Assembly: GCA_031178305.1 (NCBI GenBank)
Contig: JAPSJG010000101.1
Coordinates: forward strand, 1-10,185
DNA: 10,185 nucleotides
Direction of reading: 5' to 3'
Source: Sinorhizobium sp.
GTDB taxonomy: Bacteria; Pseudomonadota; Alphaproteobacteria; Rhizobiales; Rhizobiaceae
The notes under the pieces were generated by a model that saw only the letters and a program-made list of their open reading frames with translations, was not told the DNA's origin and did not search any database. Shown in pieces: positions 1 through 6,446 of this stretch (position 1 is the stretch's first letter; every line of letters begins with the position of its first letter). The position numbers were made by a program, and so were the translations under genes.

Positions 1-421
1 GCACGCCGCCGGCCACGATGGGAAGAAAGTCGAAGGCGCCGGAAATGCCGAGGCTCGGCATCTTGTTGCCCGCCGTCTTGATCGCCAGTTGCGCGCCGTA
101 AAAGATCATGCCGCCACCGAAGGCCGCCACGAACAGGTCTGAGAGCGTATGGAGCAGTTCCTTGCCCCGCTGCGGCAGCACATACAAAAGAATGTCGAAA
201 GAGAGGTGATAACCCTCACGGATCCCGACCGCGGCGCCGAGGAAAATAAACCAGCCCATGATCATCACGGACGCGGGCTCGCTCCATGTCAGGCTGTCAT
301 TGAAGACATAGCGCCAGATAACCTGTGCGGCGATGAATATGGTCATCAAGACGAGGCCGATGCCGGCAATCCAGAGCGCGCCTTGGGAGACGGTGCCCAT
401 GAGACGCGCGACGCTCTTCAT
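1..421 (-). CDS. TRAP transporter small permease (DctQ), partial: C-terminus off window
   Basis: Small membrane subunit of a TRAP (tripartite ATP-independent periplasmic) transporter. With the binding protein encoded just upstream it should import a sugar acid using an ion gradient. The reading frame is open from 421 to the left edge, giving 140 codons with no stop, so the end is missing (whole DctQ proteins are about 160-200 residues). Visible are a first hydrophobic helix (LWIAGIGLVLMTIFIAA), the family hallmark RYVFNDSLTWSE, a second helix (VMIMGWFIFLGAAVGI), REGYHLSFDIL, and a third hydrophobic stretch. The start is uncertain. ATG at 421 lacks a well-spaced ribosome site. An in-frame TTG at 433 sits 7 bases after GGAGA (441-445) and would add MQQT. 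The gene follows dctP after about 120 bases that contain two palindromes. The large permease (DctM) gene is expected just beyond base 1. The family call is firm; a uronate substrate is inferred from the uxaC neighbour. Confidence 0.9.
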   Translation of the reverse strand, partial: MKSVARLMGTVSQGALWIAGIGLVLMTIFIAAQVIWRYVFNDSLTWSEPASVMIMGWFIFLGAAVGIREGYHLSFDILLYVLPQRGKELLHTLSDLFVAAFGGGMIFYGAQLAIKTAGNKMPSLGISGAFDFLPIVAGGV

Positions 422-440
422 AGTCTGTTGCAAAGCAGTA

Positions 441-445
441 TCTCC
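441..445 (-). promoter_or_regulatory. Ribosome binding site favouring a TTG start for dctQ
   Basis: GGAGA on the minus strand, 7 bases before an in-frame TTG (433-431) and 19 bases before the ATG at 421. The spacing favours initiation at TTG, extending the DctQ protein by four residues. This is inferred from spacing only. Confidence 0.4.
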
Positions 446-460
446 GCCGAGGGAAGAGGC

Positions 461-479
461 CCGCGGCTTGCAGCCGCGG
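461..479. repeat. Perfect palindrome (8-bp arms, 3-base loop) between dctP and dctQ
   Basis: CCGCGGCT at 461-468 and AGCCGCGG at 472-479 are exact reverse complements around a TGC loop, giving a very stable GC-rich hairpin in RNA. On the minus-strand transcript it lies after the dctP stop and before the dctQ ribosome site. No T-run follows, so it is not a typical intrinsic terminator. A role in protecting the dctP end of the mRNA, or in partial attenuation of the permease genes, is inference. Confidence 0.7.
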
Positions 480-488
480 ACTATATTG

Positions 489-538
489 TGGAGCGGGATG
501 CGGGTGGAAAACCGCGCACTTTTGCTCATCCCGCTCTA
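489..538. repeat. Intergenic palindromic element, rhizobial dispersed-repeat type
   Basis: GAGCGGGATG at 491-500 pairs exactly with CATCCCGCTC at 527-536. Inside the loop, GCGG (500-503) pairs with CCGC (512-515), and the loop includes GGAAAACCGC and GCACTTTT. This composition (GCGGGATG, then a GGAAAACCGC core, then CACTTTT, then CATCCCGC) resembles a palindromic element I recall as frequent between genes in Sinorhizobium and Rhizobium (RIME/mosaic-type repeats). The resemblance is from memory and was not searched. It lies about 11 bases past the dctP stop and is followed by a second palindrome, so the pair may be one mosaic element. Confidence 0.6.
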
Positions 539-548
539 TCAGTTCAGG

Positions 549-1538
549 TCACTGCGTCTCCTGGATACGCTTCACCAGATCCTTGAGCTTCTCGGATTTG
601 ACGTATTTGTCGTAGACCGGCTTCATCGCCTCGATGAACGGTCCCTTGTCGATGTCGGAAACGATCTCGACGCCGGCGGCGCGGATCTTCTCCTCCGATT
701 TCTTCTCCTGAGCGGCCCAGAGTTCGCGCATATAGGGAACCGACTCCTTCGCCGCCTCGCGGACTGCAGTCTGTTCTTCCGGCGTGAGGCTGTCCCAGGT
801 CTTCTTGGACATGACGAGCACTTCCGGAACGATAAGATGCTGGTCGAGCGTGTAGTGCTTGGCGACTTCGAAATGGCCCGAGCTGTCATAGGACGGCCAG
901 TTGTTTTCCGCGCCATCGATGACCCCCGTCTGTATCGACGAGTACACTTCGCCATAAGGCATCGGCGTGGCGTTTGCGCCCAGCGCACCGACCATGTCCA
1001 CAAACATGTCCGACTGCATGACACGGAACTTCATGCCCTTGAGGTCTTCGACGGATTTGATCGGTTTTTGCGAATTGTAGAAGCTGCGCGAACCGCCGTC
1101 GTAGAAGGCGAGACCGACGAGATCATGCGCTTCGAATGCCGCGAGGATCTCCTGGCCGATCGGTCCGTCCATGACCTTGTGCATGTGCTCGACCGAACGG
1201 AAAATGTAGGGCAGCGAGGCGACCTGCGTTTCCTCGATGATGTTGTTGAACGGCCCGAGCGAGACGCGGTTCATGTCGATGACCCCGAACTGGGTCTGTT
1301 CGATCGTGTCCTTTTCCTCACCGAGTTGCGCGGAATGGAAAACCTCAACGCCGAGACGGCCGCCGGTCTTTTCCTCGAGCAATTTGCCCATGTGCTTGAC
1401 CGCTTCGACGGTCGGATAACCGTCAGGATGCGTGTCGGACGAGCGCAGGACCCGGTCCGCTGCCTCGGCCGAAACCGATGCGAGAGCCACTGCGGCGGAT
1501 GCCAGCAGGGCCAGGCTCATTCTCTTCAGAAACGTCAT
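549..1538 (-). CDS. TRAP transporter substrate-binding protein (DctP family), probably uronate-binding
   Basis: Periplasmic binding protein of 329 residues that captures the substrate and delivers it to the DctQ/DctM membrane subunits. The N-terminus MTFLKRMSLALLASAAVALASVSAEA is a Sec signal peptide, probably cut near residue 26 (AEA|AD). Conserved DctP features follow: an RSSDTHPDGYPTVEA start, HSAQLGEEKDTIEQ near 68-81, and LKGMKFRV with R172, equivalent to the arginine that binds the substrate carboxylate in this family. PYGEVYSSIQTGVIDGAENN (204-213 at its end) and a LTPEEQ segment complete the pattern. I chose ATG at 1538 because GGGAGG (1546-1551) lies 7 bases upstream; an ATG-free extension to 1574 would spoil the signal peptide. 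The gene begins 32 bases after the uxaC stop, so the two are very likely co-transcribed. The family is certain; glucuronate/galacturonate as ligand is inferred from uxaC linkage. Confidence 0.93.
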   Translation of the reverse strand: MTFLKRMSLALLASAAVALASVSAEAADRVLRSSDTHPDGYPTVEAVKHMGKLLEEKTGGRLGVEVFHSAQLGEEKDTIEQTQFGVIDMNRVSLGPFNNIIEETQVASLPYIFRSVEHMHKVMDGPIGQEILAAFEAHDLVGLAFYDGGSRSFYNSQKPIKSVEDLKGMKFRVMQSDMFVDMVGALGANATPMPYGEVYSSIQTGVIDGAENNWPSYDSSGHFEVAKHYTLDQHLIVPEVLVMSKKTWDSLTPEEQTAVREAAKESVPYMRELWAAQEKKSEEKIRAAGVEIVSDIDKGPFIEAMKPVYDKYVKSEKLKDLVKRIQETQ

Positions 1539-1570
1539 TCCAATTCCTCCCTTTGAATAAGCGGCTGTCC

Positions 1571-2971
1571 TCACAGCCGGTATGCTTGCTTCGCAAGCCG
1601 ATAGGCGAGGTCGATGGCGACCTCGCCAGCCTCATCCTCGTCGAGCCGACCGTCGGCAACGAGGGTTGCGAGATAGGCGCAATCCACTCGTCGGGCGACG
1701 TCGTGTCTCGCCGGGATCGAGCAGAAGGCGCGGGTATCGTCGTTGAAGCCGACCGTATTGTAGAAACCGGCGGTCTCGGTCGTGAGTTCGCGATAGCGGC
1801 GCATGCCTTCGGCGCTGTCGAAGAACCACCAGGCGGGCCCGAGCTTCAGCGCCGGATAAGCGCCCGCGAGCGGTGCGAGCTCGCGCGAATAGCTCGTCTC
1901 GTCGAGCGTGAAGACGATGACCGTCAGCTCCGGCCGCATGCCGATTGCGTCGAGCAGTGGCTTCAGCGCCCGCACATAGTCCGTCCGCACGGGGATATCG
2001 AAGCCCTTGTCGCGCCCGTGCCGGCGCATCACTTCGGCGGAGTGGTTGCGCCAGGAACCCGGATGGATCTGCAGGACGAGACCGTCCTCCAGGCTCATGC
2101 GCGCCATTTCCGTGAGCATGTGACCGCGGAACGCATCGGCCTCTTCGGCGCTAACGCGGCCCGCAAGCGCTTTGGCAAACAGAGACGCCGCCTCGGTCTG
2201 GCTCAGGTTTTCGGTGCGCGCGGTCGCGTGACCATGGTCTGAACTCGTGGCACCGTAGCTCTTGAAGAAAGCGCGCCGAATACGATGGGCCTCGAGATAG
2301 CCGCTCCAGCTGGTTGCATCCGTTCCGGCGAGTTCGCCGAAGCGCTCGACGTTCTCGCGGAAATTCTCGAATTCCGGATCGATGACACTGTCCGGCCGAT
2401 AGGCGGTCACGACACGCCCGCCCCAGCCGGAGCGGCGGATCATCTCATGCCAATGCAAATCGTCGAGCGCGCTTTCGGTGGTGGCGATCACCTCAATGTT
2501 GAAACGTTCGAAGAGGGCGCGCGGCCTGAATTCCGGCTTTGCCAGGCAATCCGAGATGTGGTCGTAGAAATGGTCGGCGGTCTTCGCCGAAAGACGCTCC
2601 TTGAGGCCGAATACGGTTTCGAAGGAATGGTCGAGCCAGAGCCGGCTCGGCGTGCCGCGGAAGAGATGATAGTTCTCAGCAAACAGGCGCCAGATCCTGC
2701 GGCCATCTTGCTCCGTCGATCCGCCATCGACGCGAGAAACGCCGAGATCCGTCAGCGCAATCCCCTGCGAGCAGAGCATGCGGAAGACATAGTGATCCGG
2801 AGTGACGAAGAGTTGAGCCGGATCGGGGAACGGTTCGTTTTCCGCGTACCATCTCGGATCGGTATGACCGTGCGGGCTGATGATCGGGAGGTTGCGAACC
2901 GTGGCGTAGAGCGTGCGAGCGATGTCACGAGCGCGTGATTCGAGCGGAAAGAGCCTATCTTCATCCAGCAA
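1571..2971 (-). CDS. uxaC: Uronate isomerase (glucuronate/galacturonate isomerase), UxaC
   Basis: Cytoplasmic enzyme (EC 5.3.1.12) that converts D-glucuronate to D-fructuronate and D-galacturonate to D-tagaturonate, the first step of bacterial hexuronate catabolism. The 466 residues match the usual length (about 470). Diagnostic segments of this amidohydrolase-superfamily enzyme are SPHGHTDPRWYA with the metal-type HxH at H34/H36, SSDHGH (243-248), QIHPGSWRNH (301-310), and the C-terminal FNDDTRAFCSIPARHDVARR (409-428), which is close to the family signature. The start codon is TTG at 2971, placed 8 bases after GGGAGG (2980-2985); no ATG is available in frame. From memory, many relatives begin MALL(N/D)ED, which would align the usual ATG with an ATC here (2977-2975), but that codon is only 2 bases from the ribosome site. 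First gene of the operon uxaC-dctP-dctQ; the promoter lies at 3037-3065. Confidence 0.96.
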   Translation of the reverse strand: MLDEDRLFPLESRARDIARTLYATVRNLPIISPHGHTDPRWYAENEPFPDPAQLFVTPDHYVFRMLCSQGIALTDLGVSRVDGGSTEQDGRRIWRLFAENYHLFRGTPSRLWLDHSFETVFGLKERLSAKTADHFYDHISDCLAKPEFRPRALFERFNIEVIATTESALDDLHWHEMIRRSGWGGRVVTAYRPDSVIDPEFENFRENVERFGELAGTDATSWSGYLEAHRIRRAFFKSYGATSSDHGHATARTENLSQTEAASLFAKALAGRVSAEEADAFRGHMLTEMARMSLEDGLVLQIHPGSWRNHSAEVMRRHGRDKGFDIPVRTDYVRALKPLLDAIGMRPELTVIVFTLDETSYSRELAPLAGAYPALKLGPAWWFFDSAEGMRRYRELTTETAGFYNTVGFNDDTRAFCSIPARHDVARRVDCAYLATLVADGRLDEDEAGEVAIDLAYRLAKQAYRL

Positions 2972-2979
2972 TGCGATGG

Positions 2980-2985
2980 CCTCCC
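2980..2985 (-). promoter_or_regulatory. Ribosome binding site deciding the TTG start of uxaC
   Basis: GGGAGG on the minus strand, 8 bases before the TTG at 2971. It is the only strong ribosome site upstream of the UxaC frame and supports a non-ATG start. Confidence 0.6.
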
Positions 2986-3018
2986 AACCACTTGCCGGCT
3001 CAATCCGGCGACGACGTA

Positions 3019-3046
3019 TTGCATTCGGCTAGTCATCTAATATGTT
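3019..3046 (+). promoter_or_regulatory. Possible promoter of the GntR regulator gene
   Basis: TTGCAT (3019-3024) and TATGTT (3041-3046) are separated by 16 bases, with four of six consensus matches in each box. It would overlap the uxaC promoter and the same inverted repeat, allowing autoregulation. It predicts a transcript start near 3053, after the ATG at 3050, which fits the TTG start at 3077. Weak evidence. Confidence 0.35.
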
Positions 3047-3052
3047 AGTATG
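3034..3052. promoter_or_regulatory. Candidate operator for the GntR/FadR-type regulator
   Basis: CTAA (3037-3040) and TTAG (3045-3048) form an inverted repeat around TATG. Flanking CAT (3034-3036) and ATG (3050-3052) extend the symmetry with one extra base on the right. It covers the -10 of the uxaC promoter and lies in the shared divergent gap, so a regulator bound here could control both directions. FadR-family proteins commonly bind short palindromes of this size. That this regulator binds here is inferred. Confidence 0.5.
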
Positions 3053-3065
3053 CAGAACGAGTCAA
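3037..3065 (-). promoter_or_regulatory. Sigma-70-type promoter of the uxaC-dctP-dctQ operon
   Basis: Reading the minus strand, TTGACT (3065-3060) is followed after exactly 17 bases by TATTAG (3042-3037). These match five of six and four of six consensus positions. Transcription would start near 3030, leaving a leader of about 58 bases before the uxaC TTG. The leader contains a short hairpin, GCCGG/CCGGC (2994-2998 with 3005-3009). The -10 lies inside the inverted repeat listed separately, the expected place for repression. Identified by eye. Confidence 0.6.
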
Positions 3066-3066
3066 C

Positions 3067-3071
3067 GGAGG
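3067..3071 (+). promoter_or_regulatory. Ribosome binding site favouring the TTG start of the GntR gene
   Basis: GGAGG located 5 bases before the in-frame TTG at 3077. The in-frame ATG at 3050 has no such site upstream and falls within the divergent promoter and inverted repeat. Confidence 0.55.
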
Positions 3072-3076
3072 TTACA

Positions 3077-3778
3077 TTGGCCGACCAGGTTCAGATCCGG
3101 GCAGTTGAACTGAGCCGCGCTCCATCAGTCACGGAACAGGTCTTCGAGCACCTTTATCGCCAGGTCGTCGAACTGGACCTACCGCCCGGTACCAAGCTTT
3201 CGGAGGTTGAGGTCGCCAAAATGCTCGGCGTTTCGCGCCAACCGGTGCGAGATGCCTTCTACCGCCTGTCGCAGCTCGGATTTCTGCTGATCCGGCCTCA
3301 ACGGGCGACGGTCGTTACGCATATCTCCGAGAAGGAGGTCATGCAGGCCCGTTTCATCCGCACGGCGCTCGAGATGGAAACCGTGCGCGCCGCCGCCGAG
3401 TGCCTGACGGATGCGCAGCTCGACCGGCTCGACGCCCTGCTCGAGGAGCAGGAGAAGGCGATCGCCGCCGGGGACAAGGTCCTGTTCCACTCGCTCGACG
3501 ACAGCTTCCACAAGCAGATCTGCGAACTTTCCGGACATGAGTTTGCCTGGGCTTTGATCCGCGACAGCAAGGCCCATATGGACCGGGTGCGCTATCTCAG
3601 CCTTTCCTTCGGCGCCCAGAGCGCCTTCGATGACCACAGGGTGATCATGACGGCGCTTCGGGAACACAATGGCGACAAGGCCGCGGAAGCGATGCGCGTC
3701 CATCTATCCCGTATCAAGACCATCATCGGCCGCATCCGCGAGAGCCACGGATCGTTCTTCGCGAATGACGAGCGCTGA
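3077..3778 (+). CDS. GntR-family transcriptional regulator, FadR/FCD subfamily
   Basis: DNA-binding regulator of 233 residues that probably senses a uronate or a pathway intermediate and controls the divergent uxaC operon. An N-terminal winged helix-turn-helix (about 18-80) includes PPGTKLSEVEVAKMLGVSR and QPVRDAFYRL, the GntR signature. An FCD ligand-binding domain follows (about 86-215). D131, H135, H177 and H199 have the spacing of the metal-binding Asp/His set of FCD proteins (DxxxH, then about 42 and 22 residues), so the ligand is probably a carboxylate held at a bound metal. I prefer TTG at 3077, with GGAGG 5 bases upstream. An ATG at 3050 would add nine residues but overlaps the uxaC promoter and has no ribosome site. 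The gene ends 9 bases from the convergent TRAP large-permease gene. Comparable regulators are UxuR, ExuR and GguR; I do not assign a name. Confidence 0.9.
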   Translation: MADQVQIRAVELSRAPSVTEQVFEHLYRQVVELDLPPGTKLSEVEVAKMLGVSRQPVRDAFYRLSQLGFLLIRPQRATVVTHISEKEVMQARFIRTALEMETVRAAAECLTDAQLDRLDALLEEQEKAIAAGDKVLFHSLDDSFHKQICELSGHEFAWALIRDSKAHMDRVRYLSLSFGAQSAFDDHRVIMTALREHNGDKAAEAMRVHLSRIKTIIGRIRESHGSFFANDER

Positions 3779-3787
3779 GGGCTTCCA

Positions 3788-5158
3788 TCAGACACCGCCG
3801 TAGACCACCTTGGGCAGCCAAAGGATGATCGAGGGAAACGCGATACAGATGGCGACGCCGATCGCCTGCAGAACGATGAAGGGCGCCGCTGCCCGGAAGA
3901 TCGTCGCCATCGAAATTTGCGGCGGCGCGACGCTCTTGAGGTAAAACAGCGAATAACCGAATGGCGGGCTGAGGAATGCCATCTGCATGTTGACCATGAA
4001 GATGACGCCGTACCAGAGCGGCACATCGGCGGAATCGATCCCGGGAAGACCGAAGAGACCATCGAACTGCAATGATCTCAGGATCGGCAGGAAGATCGGC
4101 ACCGTCAGCAGCAAAATGCCGACCCAGTCGAGGAACATGCCCAGCCCGAAGAGGATGGCCATCATCAACACCAGCACGCCGTAAGGCGGCAGGCCCGTGC
4201 CGAGAATTGTGTCGGTGACGAAGGTCTGGCCGCCTTTGAGGATAAAGAAGCCGACGAACATGGTGGCGCCGAAGAAGATCCACATCACCATTGCGGTGGC
4301 CTTGAGCGTAGCGATCCCCGCATCTCGGATCGTATTCCAGGTGAGCCGGCGATGCGTCGCGCAGACGACGAAGGCGCCGAACGTGCCGATGCCGGCAGCC
4401 TCGACCGGCGTAGCGATGCCCAAGAAAATGACGCCAAGGACGGTGATGATGAGCAGGATCGGCATCAGTGTGCCCCGGAGCAGGCGGAGCTTCTCCATGA
4501 ACCCGACGCGCTCGCCTGGAGGCACGGGCGGCCCCAGCGCGGGATTGATGTAGCAGCGTATCGTCACATAGGCGACATACATGCCCGACAGCAGCAGACC
4601 CGGAAAGACTGACCCGATCAGCAGTTCTCCCAGCGATTGCTGTGCAACGACCGCATAGACAATCGCCATGACCGAGGGCGGGATGAGAATGCCGAGCGTG
4701 CCGCCGGCTAGCAACGCACCGCAGGCGAGCTTCGGATCGTAATTGCGACGCAGCATCGCTGGCAGCGCGATCATGCCCATGGTCACCTCTGTTGCTCCGA
4801 CGACGCCGACCATCGCGGCAAGCAGCGTGCATGAGATGACCGTCGCCGAGGCAAGCCCGCCCTTCAGCCCGCCCAGCCATTTGTAGATGACCTCGAACAG
4901 TTCCTCGATAATACCGGCCTTCTCGAGGATCGCCGCCATGAAGATGAAGAGCGGCACGGCGGAAAGCTGGTAGTCCGTCATGAAGGGGAAGACGCGCGAC
5001 GGCAGCATATTGAGCATTGCCGCATTGCCGAATAGCCAAAGAAAGAGCACGGCCAGGCTGCCGGTGCAAAAGGCCATCGGAAGCCCGAGCAGCAGAAGCA
5101 CGCCGAGCCCGCCGAACATCAAGAGGCTCAGCCATTCAATCGGAAGATCAAGTCCCAT
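3788..5158 (-). CDS. TRAP transporter large permease (DctM)
   Basis: Main membrane subunit (456 residues) of the second TRAP transporter, which carries the solute across the inner membrane with cation co-transport. It is highly hydrophobic, with about a dozen membrane segments. Family landmarks are an SAVPLFIFMAAILEKAGI segment (66-83), GGTLGILIPPS (152-162), the repeat-related GIATPVEAAGIGTFGA (247-261), and a C-terminal half with LDWVGILLLTVPIFLPI. The start is ATG at 5158. Upstream codons to 5320 are open but read as charged, Cys/Arg-rich shadow of the small-permease gene. The first 11 bases overlap the end of the small-permease gene, which suggests translational coupling and a fixed subunit ratio. 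The gene ends 9 bases from the convergent GntR gene with no room for a terminator. Confidence 0.95.
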   Translation of the reverse strand: MGLDLPIEWLSLLMFGGLGVLLLLGLPMAFCTGSLAVLFLWLFGNAAMLNMLPSRVFPFMTDYQLSAVPLFIFMAAILEKAGIIEELFEVIYKWLGGLKGGLASATVISCTLLAAMVGVVGATEVTMGMIALPAMLRRNYDPKLACGALLAGGTLGILIPPSVMAIVYAVVAQQSLGELLIGSVFPGLLLSGMYVAYVTIRCYINPALGPPVPPGERVGFMEKLRLLRGTLMPILLIITVLGVIFLGIATPVEAAGIGTFGAFVVCATHRRLTWNTIRDAGIATLKATAMVMWIFFGATMFVGFFILKGGQTFVTDTILGTGLPPYGVLVLMMAILFGLGMFLDWVGILLLTVPIFLPILRSLQFDGLFGLPGIDSADVPLWYGVIFMVNMQMAFLSPPFGYSLFYLKSVAPPQISMATIFRAAAPFIVLQAIGVAICIAFPSIILWLPKVVYGGV

Positions 5159-6269
5159 TGACGGCCGCCTTTCCCGCCACCACCGTGGCGATATCACGCG
5201 CCAGGCGCGAGAACCCCTGCAGCAGAAGCAGTGCCGCCCCGATCGGGATGGCAAGCTTGACCGGCCAATATTGAATGCCCCATTCGGTGAAGGATCGTTC
5301 GCTGACCGCCATCGCGTCATTTGCGAAGCGCCAACCGGTTACGAGCATGGTGCCCACGAACAAGAAGAAGAAGGCGGAGGTGATGACGTCGCAGATCGCC
5401 CGGCCCCGGTCCGAAAGGCGGCTGTAGACGATATCCACCCGAACATGGGATTCGTCCCGGTAGGCGTAGGCGCCGGCGAGCATGTATTGCATGCCGAACA
5501 TGAGAAACATGCTCTCGTGCACCCAATTGGTCGGCGAATTGAACACGTATCGGCCGACCACTTCGTAATAGTAGGCAAAGACGGCGAGCACCGACCAATA
5601 GGCGACGAGTTCGCCCGTGGCCTGCACCAGCCGATCGATCGGGCGAAACAGCGGCAGCGGCTCCTTGACCCGCGAACTGGGCATGGCGGTCTCCATGAGA
5701 TGTGCAGGGATGGTGGCGGGAGCGGCAGTCTCACGCTCGCGTCTCCGCCGGACAAGACCGGGCATGAGAAGTGCATCGCCGAGAAGCAAAACGCCGAGCA
5801 GAATTCCCGAGATGCGGGCGTTGCGGTTGGAACGATCGAGCCCTGCGACAGCCGCGGTCATGTCGGTCCGTGCGGCTTCCGCAGTCGCATTGGCCTCGGC
5901 AAGCCGATCGGCGGCCCCCTCCCTGTTCCTTGCCACGTCGGCCGTTGCGCGCGTGACGAGCCGCTCGGCACTCTGGACTTCGGAGCGGGCGAGCGACAGT
6001 GCTTCGCGAGCGTCTCGCACGTCGGCACTTGTCCAGAGCACCGCCAGGAAAAAAGGAATGAACAGAAGCCCCCAACTGCTCCTCAGATAAAAACGGTGCA
6101 TGCCGAGGAAGCCCGCCGAGATCAGGAAGAGATAGGCGAGAAACAGGTTCGGGCGCCCGGCCTCTCGCCGGCCGCGTTCGCGATAAACCAGGAAAGCAGC
6201 GATCAGAGGAAAGACCACGAGGCTCGCCCAATAGAGCCAATGTGGCATGACAAACGTGAGCGACGGCAT
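5148..6269 (-). CDS. Enlarged TRAP small permease: TM2-like domain, coiled coil and DctQ domain fused
   Basis: The 373-residue product is about twice the normal DctQ length. The C-terminal part (about 200-366) is a typical DctQ domain with four membrane helices and the hallmark VGRYVFNSPTNWVHES, so it is the small membrane subunit of this TRAP system. The N-terminal part has a hydrophobic helix (10-29), then NLFLAYLFLISAGFLGMHRF and a further helix (65-79). The segment GFLGMHRFYL (53-62) resembles the signature of TM2-domain proteins. Residues 81-150 are charged and Ala-rich with heptad character, probably a coiled coil, followed by another helix (153-173) and RRRRERE. The start is ATG at 6269 with AGGGG about 7 bases upstream; GTG at 6308 is less likely. 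No stop or frameshift separates the parts, so it is one polypeptide. The topology of the coiled coil cannot be settled, because the charge rules for the flanking loops conflict. Confidence 0.88.
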   Translation of the reverse strand: MPSLTFVMPHWLYWASLVVFPLIAAFLVYRERGRREAGRPNLFLAYLFLISAGFLGMHRFYLRSSWGLLFIPFFLAVLWTSADVRDAREALSLARSEVQSAERLVTRATADVARNREGAADRLAEANATAEAARTDMTAAVAGLDRSNRNARISGILLGVLLLGDALLMPGLVRRRRERETAAPATIPAHLMETAMPSSRVKEPLPLFRPIDRLVQATGELVAYWSVLAVFAYYYEVVGRYVFNSPTNWVHESMFLMFGMQYMLAGAYAYRDESHVRVDIVYSRLSDRGRAICDVITSAFFFLFVGTMLVTGWRFANDAMAVSERSFTEWGIQYWPVKLAIPIGAALLLLQGFSRLARDIATVVAGKAAVNGT

Positions 6270-6307
6270 CGAAACGCCCCTGCACAACGACCACAACGAC
6301 GGAAGCA

Positions 6308-6325
6308 CCCGCCCCGCAGGGCGGG
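6308..6325. repeat. GC-rich hairpin upstream of the enlarged small-permease gene
   Basis: CCCGCCC (6308-6314) and GGGCGGG (6319-6325) are perfect arms around a four-base loop. A weaker hairpin, CCTCG/CGAGG (6334-6338 with 6347-6351), is adjacent. Both lie in the 177-base gap between the binding-protein gene and the permease genes, on their shared transcript. They may slow RNA decay or allow partial termination, giving more binding protein than permease; this is inference. Confidence 0.5.
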
Positions 6326-6417
6326 CAGATCAGCCTCGGAGCGGAACGAGGGAATGCGTGCGGCTTTCCTCCCGCTTTCCGCTTCAACTCTTCAACATCG
6401 ACCACGTTTTGCGTTTC

Positions 6418-6434
6418 GAGGTCGACTGGACCTC
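6418..6434. repeat. Small hairpin after the second dctP stop
   Basis: GAGGTC (6418-6423) and GACCTC (6429-6434) pair around a five-base loop, 12 bases past the stop of the binding-protein gene. No T-run follows in the transcript direction, so a strong intrinsic terminator is unlikely. Confidence 0.4.
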
Positions 6435-6446
6435 AGATCATGCTGT

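Noticed and set aside
333..1556. 407-codon open frame on the plus strand opposite dctP
   Set aside because: It is antisense to a clear TRAP binding protein and its product has no recognisable domain; long antisense frames are common in GC-rich DNA.
1539..1574. Twelve-residue N-terminal extension of the first DctP to 1574
   Set aside because: It would overlap the uxaC stop and bury the signal peptide; ATG 1538 has a well-placed GGGAGG.
5148..6269. Possible artefactual fusion or frameshift joining two genes in the enlarged small permease
   Set aside because: The frame is continuous, with consistent codon use and a linker rich in Ala/Pro/Thr; no stop, start with ribosome site, or frame change marks a boundary.
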